A stretch of DNA of 64,000 bases, taken from Planococcus sp. 107-1 (lineage in GTDB: Bacteria; Bacillota; Bacilli; Bacillales_A; Planococcaceae). This document shows, one piece after another, positions 35,193 through 42,011 of the stretch. Numbering within the stretch: the first letter of the stretch is position 1; each line of letters opens with the position of its first letter. The notes below the pieces were generated by a model, which was not told where the DNA came from, ran no database searches, and was given only the letters and a program-made list of their open reading frames with translations. The stretch is from assembly GCF_021513255.1 (NCBI RefSeq), contig NZ_CP090977.1:3038001-3102000 (forward strand), read 5' to 3'. A program made the position numbers and the translations under genes.

Positions 35193-35426
35193 CCATTACC
35201 ACTCCCATTGCGTCATTGCCGATTACGTAAAAATAACCGCTACCGTTCATACTACCATCTCTCGCTAAAAGTAACAGCCGTTCAATCTGGCTGTTCGAAT
35301 GTATAGCCAATTCCCGCCATTAGTCCGTTAAATAACTAGTTGCCTCCTGGATGACTGAGTCTAAATGCTAAGGATTCCCAACTGCCATTAAGGCCTTTAT
35401 AACCAGCCATTATTTTTTCATCCCAA

Positions 35427-35463
35427 ATAAAAAACGAACCCGTTCGGCTCGTTTTTTATTTGG
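35427..35463 (-). terminator. Terminator of SDR genes
   Basis: AAATAAAAAACGA and TCGTTTTTTATTT enclose an additional CC/GG-paired loop, just after the SDR stop codon on the minus strand. Confidence 0.8.
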
Positions 35464-35477
35464 TCAATCTTCCAGCT

Positions 35478-36365
35478 TCATGCGTTTTCGGATTCCCCCG
35501 AGACTTCAGTGCCGATTTCAAGCGGTTCGTGCAGACTGCCGGATGTCGGCGGCGCTGGCGGCGCATCTTCTATCACTTTCTTTACTTGCACCGAATTCAT
35601 CTTTTCGGTCAGTTTCGGCATGAGGCTCCGCGACAACGCGGTTCCTTTCACTTTCGTTCCTACTCCAATGGATTCCTGCGGGTCATCGATCAGGCTGATG
35701 ATCGCCTCAATGACCGGTTCCGGTTCGTCCATCGGCTTCATTTCCGCTTCGTGCCCTGTGTAGTTGGCCGTATGCAGAAACCACGGCGTGTCGGTCGCCC
35801 ATGGATGGACCATGCAGACATGAATATTCTGATGGCCTTCCAATTCGATTTCCTGATAAAGGGAAGCCGTTAACCCGATCACTGCAAATTTCGTCGTACT
35901 ATAGGGAGTATAGTACGGGAAAGGCACTTTTCCTGCGACCGAACCGATATTGATCAAGGTGCCATGTCCTTGCTGCTTAAACTGGCGCAGTGCATAATGG
36001 CTGCCAATCAGCGTACCGATGACATTGATTTCAACTGCGCGTGCCATGTCCTTCCCTGGCACTTCCGTATAAGGGCCGATCGCCCCCACCGCTGCGTTAT
36101 TAATCCAGACATCGATTTTCCCGAAAGTGGATAGCGCCGTCTCAAAAAGATGCTTCATATCTTTTTCCTTGCTGACGTCTGTGGTAACGGCAATGGCATT
36201 CGAACCCAGTTCATTGGCCAATTCCTCTAACAATGCAGTTCGGCGGGCAGCGAGAACCACATTCGCTCCGTCAGCCGCCAATTGCCTCGCTGCCCCTTTT
36301 CCAAAACCGCTTGAAGCACCGGTAATAACAACCGTCAAACCCTGCCTTTTTTCATTTTCAGCCAT
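35478..36365 (-). CDS. SDR-family oxidoreductase (second of tandem)
   Basis: A 295-residue short-chain dehydrogenase. NAD(P) binding TGASSGFGKG near residue 15, NNAAVGAIG, catalytic Ser in IGSVAGKV, and Tyr-Lys in YSTTK. The C-terminal ~60 residues are an extension beyond the classical fold that ends in TGSLHEPLEIGTEVSG, also found in its neighbour. The substrate is unknown. AAGGAGG precedes the ATG at 36365; an upstream in-frame start would overlap the neighbouring gene. It is the second gene of a two-gene operon of paralogues. Confidence 0.85.
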   Translation of the reverse strand: MAENEKRQGLTVVITGASSGFGKGAARQLAADGANVVLAARRTALLEELANELGSNAIAVTTDVSKEKDMKHLFETALSTFGKIDVWINNAAVGAIGPYTEVPGKDMARAVEINVIGTLIGSHYALRQFKQQGHGTLINIGSVAGKVPFPYYTPYSTTKFAVIGLTASLYQEIELEGHQNIHVCMVHPWATDTPWFLHTANYTGHEAEMKPMDEPEPVIEAIISLIDDPQESIGVGTKVKGTALSRSLMPKLTEKMNSVQVKKVIEDAPPAPPTSGSLHEPLEIGTEVSGESENA

Positions 36366-36384
36366 GCGATTTCCTCCTTGCCGC

Positions 36385-37284
36385 TTATTTATTGCGGAAA
36401 CGTTCACGCATCTTGCCAGAGACTTCGGTTCCTTCCATACGCGGTTCGAACAAACTGCCGGATGTCGGTTCAGCAGGCGGTGAACTTTTCAGCATCCGGT
36501 CCAGAAAATGGCCATCCAATTTCTCGACAGTGTCCGGCATCAATTTGTGTATGATCGCTGTGCCTTTTACTTTAAAGCCGATTTCCAGACTTTCTTGCGG
36601 ATTATCGATCAGCCCGAGAATCTCTTCGATGACTTCTTCCGGGTCGTCAGCTGGACCAATTTCAATGGCATGTCCGCTGTAATTTCCGGCATGTTCGGTC
36701 CAAGGCGTATCCGTCACCCACGGATGAACCACGCAAACTTGGATGTCCTTCCAGTCATCCAGCCGCATTTCCTGATACAAGCCTTTGCTGAGCCCCGAAA
36801 TTCCGTATTTGGTCGCCGTATAGGCGGCTCCGAATGGAAGCGGAACACTTGTGACAAAAGAAGAGAGATTGATCAATGTTCCGTAGCTTTGCTGCTTAAA
36901 TTGCTTTAAAGCAAAGCGGCTGCCGTACATCGTTCCCATGAGATTCACCTGGACGAGCCGCATCTGATCCGCTAGTGGAATTTCCGTGAATGAACCGATA
37001 ATTCCGAGCCCTGCATTATTAATCCAGACATCCACTTTTCCAAAATCCGCAAGCGCTGTATCCATCAGCCGTTCCATATCGCCTTCGATACTGATATCCG
37101 TCGTAACAGCAACTGCATTCTGCCCCAACTCTTCCGCCAGCTGCTCGATCAGCTCCGTCCGCCGGGCCGCCAAGACGACATTCGCGCCTTCTGCTGCAAG
37201 CCGCTTCGCCATCCCTTTGCCAAAGCCGCTTGAAGCACCGGTGATGACAACGGTGAGGCCTTGCCTGGATTTTTTGTCTGCCAT
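36385..37284 (-). CDS. SDR-family oxidoreductase (first of tandem)
   Basis: A 299-residue paralogue of the next gene: TGASSGFGKGMAKR, NNAGLGIIG, Ser in LSSFVTSV and YTATK. The C-terminus has the same TSGSLFEP and EGTEVSGK blocks. Tandem duplication is evident. DUF-like C-terminal extension of unknown role; substrate unknown. GAGGAGG precedes the ATG; 19 bp separate it from the second gene. Confidence 0.85.
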   Translation of the reverse strand: MADKKSRQGLTVVITGASSGFGKGMAKRLAAEGANVVLAARRTELIEQLAEELGQNAVAVTTDISIEGDMERLMDTALADFGKVDVWINNAGLGIIGSFTEIPLADQMRLVQVNLMGTMYGSRFALKQFKQQSYGTLINLSSFVTSVPLPFGAAYTATKYGISGLSKGLYQEMRLDDWKDIQVCVVHPWVTDTPWTEHAGNYSGHAIEIGPADDPEEVIEEILGLIDNPQESLEIGFKVKGTAIIHKLMPDTVEKLDGHFLDRMLKSSPPAEPTSGSLFEPRMEGTEVSGKMRERFRNK

Positions 37285-37387
37285 TTAAACTCCTCCTCAG
37301 GTAGAGAATGTTTTGTTGCTTTTGCCATACCCCTTTCTCTGCAATGAAAACGCAAGCGTCTTGTAGATCTGCCAAGGAATTAAATCC

Positions 37388-37423
37388 AAAAAACGGACAC
37401 CCCATGAATGGAGTGTCCGTTTC
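37388..37423 (-). terminator. Terminator of the sigma/anti-sigma operon
   Basis: AACGGACAC pairs with GTGTCCGTT; on the minus strand it is followed by TTTTTTGG. Confidence 0.85.
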
Positions 37424-37435
37424 TTCCTTCTATTC

Positions 37436-37882
37436 TTAAATCTCGGAGCTCAAGACGATTTCTCCCTGCGGCGAGGCATTGCCAGCCTGAGGTTCGAGCG
37501 TAATTGCGATCGTATCCCAGTCTTCGGTATTGTCTTCCAGACTGTAATACGCATTCCCTTCTCCATTGGCACTCGGAGTAAAGGCTCCTGCCGGAATCGG
37601 TTTGCCTTCTTTCAAGAGCCAAATCTGATAGACTTGTTCACCTTCAAGGGCTTCCAATTGTTCGGCTTGCACGACCAATTCAAGCGACTCCTCTTCCCGG
37701 ATGATTGCGGCTTTCGCCGTTCCGCCAAATACTTCATTCGGCTGAAGATCGATGGATTGGAAGGCCATCTCCCCGCCGGTTTCCGGCTGTTCCGACAGCT
37801 TCAGCAAGGCATAGCCATTGCCGAGCAGCGATACGAACAAGGCAGCCGCAATCAGCACCGGCCATCTATTCTTCTTTTTCAC
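37436..37882 (-). CDS. RskA-like anti-sigma C-terminal domain protein
   Basis: A 148-residue protein with one membrane helix (PVLIAAALFVSLLGNGYALL) and an extracytoplasmic domain of the RskA type (GEQVYQIWLLKEGKPIPAGAF, IAITLEPQAG). This domain usually forms the C-terminal half of a single anti-sigma factor whose N-terminal half is the zinc-finger domain. Here that half is encoded by the preceding gene in another frame, overlapping by 17 bp. The start would be GTG at 37882. Natural split or a single-base frameshift in the AAAAA run near 37886: both are possible. Confidence 0.75.
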   Translation of the reverse strand: MKKKNRWPVLIAAALFVSLLGNGYALLKLSEQPETGGEMAFQSIDLQPNEVFGGTAKAAIIREEESLELVVQAEQLEALEGEQVYQIWLLKEGKPIPAGAFTPSANGEGNAYYSLEDNTEDWDTIAITLEPQAGNASPQGEIVLSSEI

Positions 37883-38150
37883 CGCTTTTTGTGTGATAAG
37901 CGGAGCGGGTTCCCCGCTTCACTTCTTCGGATTTCTTCTGCTCTTCTTCGAAGACAGTAGACAAGATTCTGGCTTTCATCCCGGCAGGTGGATCGACAGG
38001 ATCTGCAAGGTAAGGGAGATCGCCCGTCATTTCAATGATTTCCTGACAATCCGTACAGGTTTTCAAATGCTGTTCAAATTCAAGCTGTTCTTCTTTACTG
38101 AGCGTTCCGTTCAAATAATCGATGACGTGGTCACAATTCAGTTTCGCCAT
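37866..38150 (-). CDS. Zinc-finger anti-sigma factor (ZAS domain)
   Basis: A 94-residue soluble protein with the HxxxCxxC motif (His28, Cys32, Cys35, in EQHLKTCTDC) of ZAS-type anti-sigma factors, which bind their ECF sigma factor in the cytoplasm. No membrane segment; the charged tail ends in GEKEE. Its start lies within the end of the sigma gene (13-bp overlap), typical for coupled sigma/anti-sigma pairs. Possibly the N-terminal half of one protein with 37436-37882. Confidence 0.85.
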   Translation of the reverse strand: MAKLNCDHVIDYLNGTLSKEEQLEFEQHLKTCTDCQEIIEMTGDLPYLADPVDPPAGMKARILSTVFEEEQKKSEEVKRGTRSAYHTKSGEKEE

Positions 38151-38710
38151 GGTGAGTCCCCCCTTTCCTGCATATCATGCAAAGTCCCTTTCAGTTTTTT
38201 CAAAGCGAGCCGTATCCTGCTTTTGACGGTCCCAAGCGGAACCTCGCATAGCTCAGAGATTTTTTCATGTGTGTATCCTTTAAAATAAAACAACTGGACC
38301 ATTTTTTGCTGCTCGGCAGATAAATCTTTTACAGCCAATTGAATCTGTTCTTTCTTTTCCTGCCATTCTGCCGTTTCTTCCACACTCGATGCTGGACTAA
38401 CCAATTCTCCAGCCTCTTCAAGCGCCACTGACGGCTTTTTCTTCTTGCGGATCAAATCGATGGCGGCATTCCGTGACATCGTGAATAGCCAGGAAGTGAA
38501 TTTCCCTTTGCTTTCATCGTACTCTCCAACACCCCGCCAGACTTTCATAAAAACTTCCTGCAGCGCTTCTTCTGCCAAATCCCGGTCTTCGGTCATTTTC
38601 ACAAGAAACGAGAAAAGAATTTTTTCATAGCGGTCGTATAATTGTTCAAGCGCTTCTTTGTCTTTGTTCCGTACACGTTCATATAGAACAAAGTCTGAAC
38701 TTTTCTCCAT
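38138..38710 (-). CDS. ECF-type RNA polymerase sigma factor
   Basis: A 190-residue group 4 sigma factor. Region 2 covers ~10-80 (LYDRYEKILFSFLVKMTEDRDLAEEALQ in parts, FTSWLFTMSRNAAIDLIRKKKK) and region 4 ~125-175 (LSAEQQKMVQLFYFKGYTHEKIS, LGTVKSRIRLALKKLK). It is the first gene of a sigma/anti-sigma operon and is divergent from a gene for an MPATG surface protein, which with its paralogue carries the likely cognate promoter (38929 and 43424). That motif was not found before the sigma gene itself. AAGGGG precedes the ATG. Confidence 0.93.
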   Translation of the reverse strand: MEKSSDFVLYERVRNKDKEALEQLYDRYEKILFSFLVKMTEDRDLAEEALQEVFMKVWRGVGEYDESKGKFTSWLFTMSRNAAIDLIRKKKKPSVALEEAGELVSPASSVEETAEWQEKKEQIQLAVKDLSAEQQKMVQLFYFKGYTHEKISELCEVPLGTVKSRIRLALKKLKGTLHDMQERGDSPWRN

Positions 38711-38928
38711 AACTGGTCCCCTTTATTCAGATTTCATTCCTCAAGCTTACTATAACTCAGCGTTAGCCAACACAATAAAGTTAAGGAATCGAGAATTCGA
38801 AGATAAGAAGAGTGAAAATGAACGATGCATTTTCATTCTTTTATTCGCAGCTACTTCTTTTTGCTTTCTTACTCCTCTAACGGATCGATTCGTTTTTTAG
38901 TTCACTTTTAAAAGTTTTTTTAAAAAGA

Positions 38929-38955
38929 GTGATCTATTTTCCAACAGGTTCCGTT
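38929..38955 (+). promoter_or_regulatory. Putative ECF-sigma promoter of surface protein 1
   Basis: GTGATCTA (38929-38936), 15-bp spacer, CGTT (38952-38955), preceded by a TTTTTTTAAAAA tract. Exactly the same arrangement lies before the paralogous surface protein at 43376. The spacing and the CGTT -10 core fit ECF sigma promoters. Confidence 0.65.
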
Positions 38956-38991
38956 AGGTAAGCAAGAAATGAAAAAAGAGGAGTGTTGACG

Positions 38992-40326
38992 ATGAAATGG
39001 AGAAAAATTTTAGCGCCGGTATTAGGGGCAGCGCTGCTGCTGCCAGGAATGGGAGCAACGGCATTTGCACACGATGGCCCGCACGTGGATACAACAGGAG
39101 ATGAATTGCGGGCGACGCTTGATGGTTTGCTGTCTGAGCACTACGCTCTGGCTGTCGACTCGATGATGAAAATCTACGACGGCGATAAAGCAGCCGAAGC
39201 GGCCATGGCTGCATTGGATGAAAACGCAGCCGATATGGAGCCGGTCATCGCATCCGTTTATGGTGAAGAAGGCGGAGCGGCATTCGAAGAAATTTTCGCA
39301 AAGCATAATGTTGGAACAGATGACTATGCAATGGCCGTAAAAGACGGAAACGAAGAAATGAAGCAAGAATCCCTTGATCAGATCCAGTCATTTGTTGACG
39401 AGATGGGCACGTTCCTCGCAACAGCAACGGAAGGCAACCTTCCAGAAGAAGGAGCCAAACAGGCGTTGCGCCAGCATGAAGATTTCGTACAAGATACATT
39501 CGACTTATATGTAGCTGGTGAATACGAAGCGGCTTATACTTCTTATCTTGAAGGCTTTAAGCAGATTTTCGGAGCTGGCAGTGCCATCAGCGGTGCAATT
39601 GCCACTCAATTCCCTGACCAGTTCACGGACCCGAATACACCGGCCGGCGATTTCCGTTCAACAGTGAACCGAATTGCGGCAGAACATTTTGCACTCGCAC
39701 AATTGAGCATGGCAAAAGGCTATAACGGTTCAGCAGACTTTGACTTTGCTGATTGGGCACAAGACCAGAATACAGAAGAGTTCCGCGGCGCTTTAGCTTC
39801 TGTCTATGGGGAAGAAGCAAGCAACCAATTCACCGCTCTTTGGAACAACGAACACATTTCAATCCAAGGCAATTTAGCCGCTGCTTCCGCTTCTGAAGAT
39901 CAGGAAGCTGTAGACGGTGCCGTCATGACATTAACAGATACATTTGCAAACGAATTAGGTACTTTCCTAAACACAGCGACTGAAGACCGCATGCCGCTTG
40001 AAGAAACGATTGCTGCTGTTGCGGCACACGAGAAATCAGTAGTAGATACATTCCAGCAATATGTTTCTGGTGATTATGCAGCTTCCTACGAGACTTACCG
40101 CACTGGCTATGCCATCATGTTCGATATCGGCAAAGGCTTAAGTGGTGCAGTTGTAGATCAATTCCCTGAGAACTTTGTCAATGCAGCCCCTGAAAAAATG
40201 CCCGCTACCGGATTTGGCGGCAGTGAAAGCCAATCCAGCACGATGATGCTTTGGGTAGCTTTAAGCGCATTGATCTTAGTTGGCGCAGGAACTATCACGT
40301 ATCGTCAAAGTAAACAACAATCATAA
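38992..40326 (+). CDS. Cell-wall-anchored helical-repeat protein 1 (MPATG)
   Basis: 444 residues: signal peptide (1-29, cleavage after ATAFA), two ~165-residue all-helical repeats (about 38-200 and 215-385; each has an xEH-AL motif near its start, YGEE, ATE-R/N-LP, and QFP-F at its end), then sorting signal MPATG (403-407), a membrane helix and a short charged tail. Conserved His residues in the repeats suggest a metal or heme site, without proof. Such repeats are sometimes annotated as copper amine oxidase, with no catalytic motif that I can see. GAGGAG precedes the ATG at 38992. Next gene is a class F sortase. Confidence 0.82.
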   Translation: MKWRKILAPVLGAALLLPGMGATAFAHDGPHVDTTGDELRATLDGLLSEHYALAVDSMMKIYDGDKAAEAAMAALDENAADMEPVIASVYGEEGGAAFEEIFAKHNVGTDDYAMAVKDGNEEMKQESLDQIQSFVDEMGTFLATATEGNLPEEGAKQALRQHEDFVQDTFDLYVAGEYEAAYTSYLEGFKQIFGAGSAISGAIATQFPDQFTDPNTPAGDFRSTVNRIAAEHFALAQLSMAKGYNGSADFDFADWAQDQNTEEFRGALASVYGEEASNQFTALWNNEHISIQGNLAAASASEDQEAVDGAVMTLTDTFANELGTFLNTATEDRMPLEETIAAVAAHEKSVVDTFQQYVSGDYAASYETYRTGYAIMFDIGKGLSGAVVDQFPENFVNAAPEKMPATGFGGSESQSSTMMLWVALSALILVGAGTITYRQSKQQS

Positions 40327-40339
40327 ATGACAGGAAATA

Positions 40340-40363
40340 AGAGAGGGCTTTTTAGCCCTCTCT
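40340..40363 (+). terminator. Hairpin between surface protein 1 and sortase
   Basis: AGAGAGGGC pairs with GCCCTCTCT (loop TTTTTA). There is no T-run behind it, so it is probably an attenuator or RNA-stability element and not a full stop. The sortase start follows 29 bp later. Confidence 0.6.
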
Positions 40364-40391
40364 ATTCCTACTTTAATGGGAGGGATGGAAA

Positions 40392-41342
40392 ATGAAGCAG
40401 ATTGTGACAATGGGCATCGCCGTTTTTTTGGTCGCTGCCTTATTTTTCATTTTAAAGCCGTTGGCGAATGGCCCGGCGGATAAAGAAGAAAGCGTACAAC
40501 TTGAAGAAAACAGTGAAAAAGAAGTGACGGCGGGAAATGTTGTCGACAAAATCGCCGAATTCCCCATCTTTCCTGAACAGCGCGAAAAACTGGAAATGGT
40601 CCAAAAACAACGGCAAGAAAGCATTAAAGGCATGGAGCCGACGCGCATCGAAATCGAGTCCATCGGAGTTGAGGCAGCAATCGAACCGACCGGGATCCTT
40701 GAAAATGGCGAAATGGGCGTCCCAGAAGATGTCGATCAAGTAGGCTGGTTTGAACCCGGTTTCAAAGCTGGCGCTAAAGGACATGCTGTCCTTGCTGGCC
40801 ATGTCGACAGCTTGACCGGCCCAGCCGTATTCTACGAGCTGAAAGACGTTAAGCCTGGTGATCAAGTGAAACTATTTGATGCAACAGGCCGGGAAATGGT
40901 ATTTGAAGTTCAAAAACTGGCAAGCTATGAAACCGATGCAGCACCGATTGAAGAAATCTTCGGAAATGCAGACGGACGGTTCATCAACCTCATTACTTGT
41001 ACTGGCGACTTTAACCGTGATATCGGTTCGCACGAAGAACGATTGGTGGTAACAGCTGAACTCATCTCCGACTCGGCAGTTGAAATTGCAGCTCCCAAAG
41101 CACCGGAGAACGTCACTGCAACTGATTTCAATGTTTCGTGGCATGCTGTACGGGACGATGCCATTATCGGCTACCGCGTCTATGAAGAAGACATTGCATC
41201 CGGTGAGATGAAGAAAATTGAAACCGTCTCCCTGTTCGACCGCAAGAATATTACGATCGAGCCAAGCGAAGGCAAGCGCTACTACGTTTCCTCCGTAGAT
41301 GTGGATCTGAAAGAATCACAGAAAACAGAAGCGTTAAAATAA
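40392..41342 (+). CDS. Class F sortase with C-terminal fibronectin-III-like domain
   Basis: 316 residues: N-terminal membrane anchor (IAVFLVAALFFIL), linker, sortase domain (~82-225) with the catalytic His137 (VLAGHVDS), Cys203 (LITCTGD) and Arg217 (HEERLVV); VGWFEPG and GPAVFYEL are typical of class F. Residues ~235-316 (PENVTATDFNVSWHAV, IIGYRVYEED, KRYYVSSVDV) look like a fibronectin type III domain, unusual for sortases. It is encoded next to an MPATG protein, its probable substrate, from the same transcript. Confidence 0.88.
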   Translation: MKQIVTMGIAVFLVAALFFILKPLANGPADKEESVQLEENSEKEVTAGNVVDKIAEFPIFPEQREKLEMVQKQRQESIKGMEPTRIEIESIGVEAAIEPTGILENGEMGVPEDVDQVGWFEPGFKAGAKGHAVLAGHVDSLTGPAVFYELKDVKPGDQVKLFDATGREMVFEVQKLASYETDAAPIEEIFGNADGRFINLITCTGDFNRDIGSHEERLVVTAELISDSAVEIAAPKAPENVTATDFNVSWHAVRDDAIIGYRVYEEDIASGEMKKIETVSLFDRKNITIEPSEGKRYYVSSVDVDLKESQKTEALK

Positions 41343-41384
41343 AAACTGTGGAAGCATATCTAAAGGGCTTCCACAGTTTTTATT
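41343..41384 (+). terminator. Terminator of the sortase gene
   Basis: AAAACTGTGGAAGC pairs with GCTTCCACAGTTTT, followed by TATTT, immediately after the stop codon. Confidence 0.88.
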
Positions 41385-41559
41385 TGCTTTTAAAAGTTTT
41401 TCTGGTTATCAGGTTTCTCTTGGACTTTAGCCAAGAAAGTGGATTATGGTTTTACTGATTCTTTTTGTTAATGCCTGACGCACTTCGTTTTTATAACTTG
41501 AAGATAAGTTAAAAGATTTTCAGGCGGTATTTTTCTTCGAGTCTATGCGGTGAAAAAAG

Positions 41560-41800
41560 TGTGGAATATTTTCTATACGACGGATGCTGAAGCAGCCTCT
41601 CGGGCGTCCACCCTTGCAATGATGCGGGTTCGTTACATTCGCTCTTTCTTAAACGATTCGATGCAGGGATTGTCGCAGGGCTCCCCTTTGCGACTCATGC
41701 TGATTTTTACTTTCTTCGCTTTTAATAAAGTTATGTCCTCATTCGAACAGTAATGAGAGCCTCGACTGAAGCAGCGAATCGACTTCTTCGAGCGGAAACT
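41560..41800 (-). mobile_element. Decayed IS3-family transposase fragment
   Basis: On the minus strand the translation contains SRGSHYCS, LLKAKKVKISMSRKGEPCDN and CIESFKKE, which match the DDE-region end of IS3-type OrfB (RGSQY, ISMSRKGNCYDNACIESF). The remainder is out of frame and carries stops. No inverted repeats were recognised. A short plus-strand reading frame (41550-41753) is only its shadow. Confidence 0.7.
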
Positions 41801-41835
41801 CTTTTCTAAGACTATTTTCACTCTCGGTTTTATCC

Positions 41836-41919
41836 GGGCTTATTTTTGCCTTAACTGGGCGTATTCTTTCGACTACTGGGCGTATTTCTTCCTTAACTGA
41901 GCGTATTTTAAATTCGCAG
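41836..41919 (+). repeat. Array E: four 21-bp repeats
   Basis: GGGC/GAGC cores at 41836, 41857, 41878 and 41899, exactly 21 bp apart. The units read CTGGGCGTATTTCTTCCTTAA with variants, matching TTRAnYGnGCGYATTT, the consensus shared with arrays C and D. They lie between the IS3 remnant and the terminator of surface protein 2. Confidence 0.8.
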
Positions 41920-41963
41920 GAACAACCGCTTCTTTAATTTTACGGTCAATAACAAGCAAGAAA

Positions 41964-41996
41964 AAAAGCAAATCCGGTAAATCCGGATTTGCTTTT
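41964..41996 (-). terminator. Terminator of surface protein 2
   Basis: AAAAGCAAATCCGG pairs perfectly with CCGGATTTGCTTTT; T-rich on the minus-strand exit. Confidence 0.88.
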
Positions 41997-42011
41997 AAGA
42001 TTTTCTGCTCT

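Noticed and set aside
41550-41753. 67-residue plus-strand protein
   Set aside because: The minus strand carries the IS3 transposase similarity, so this is its shadow.
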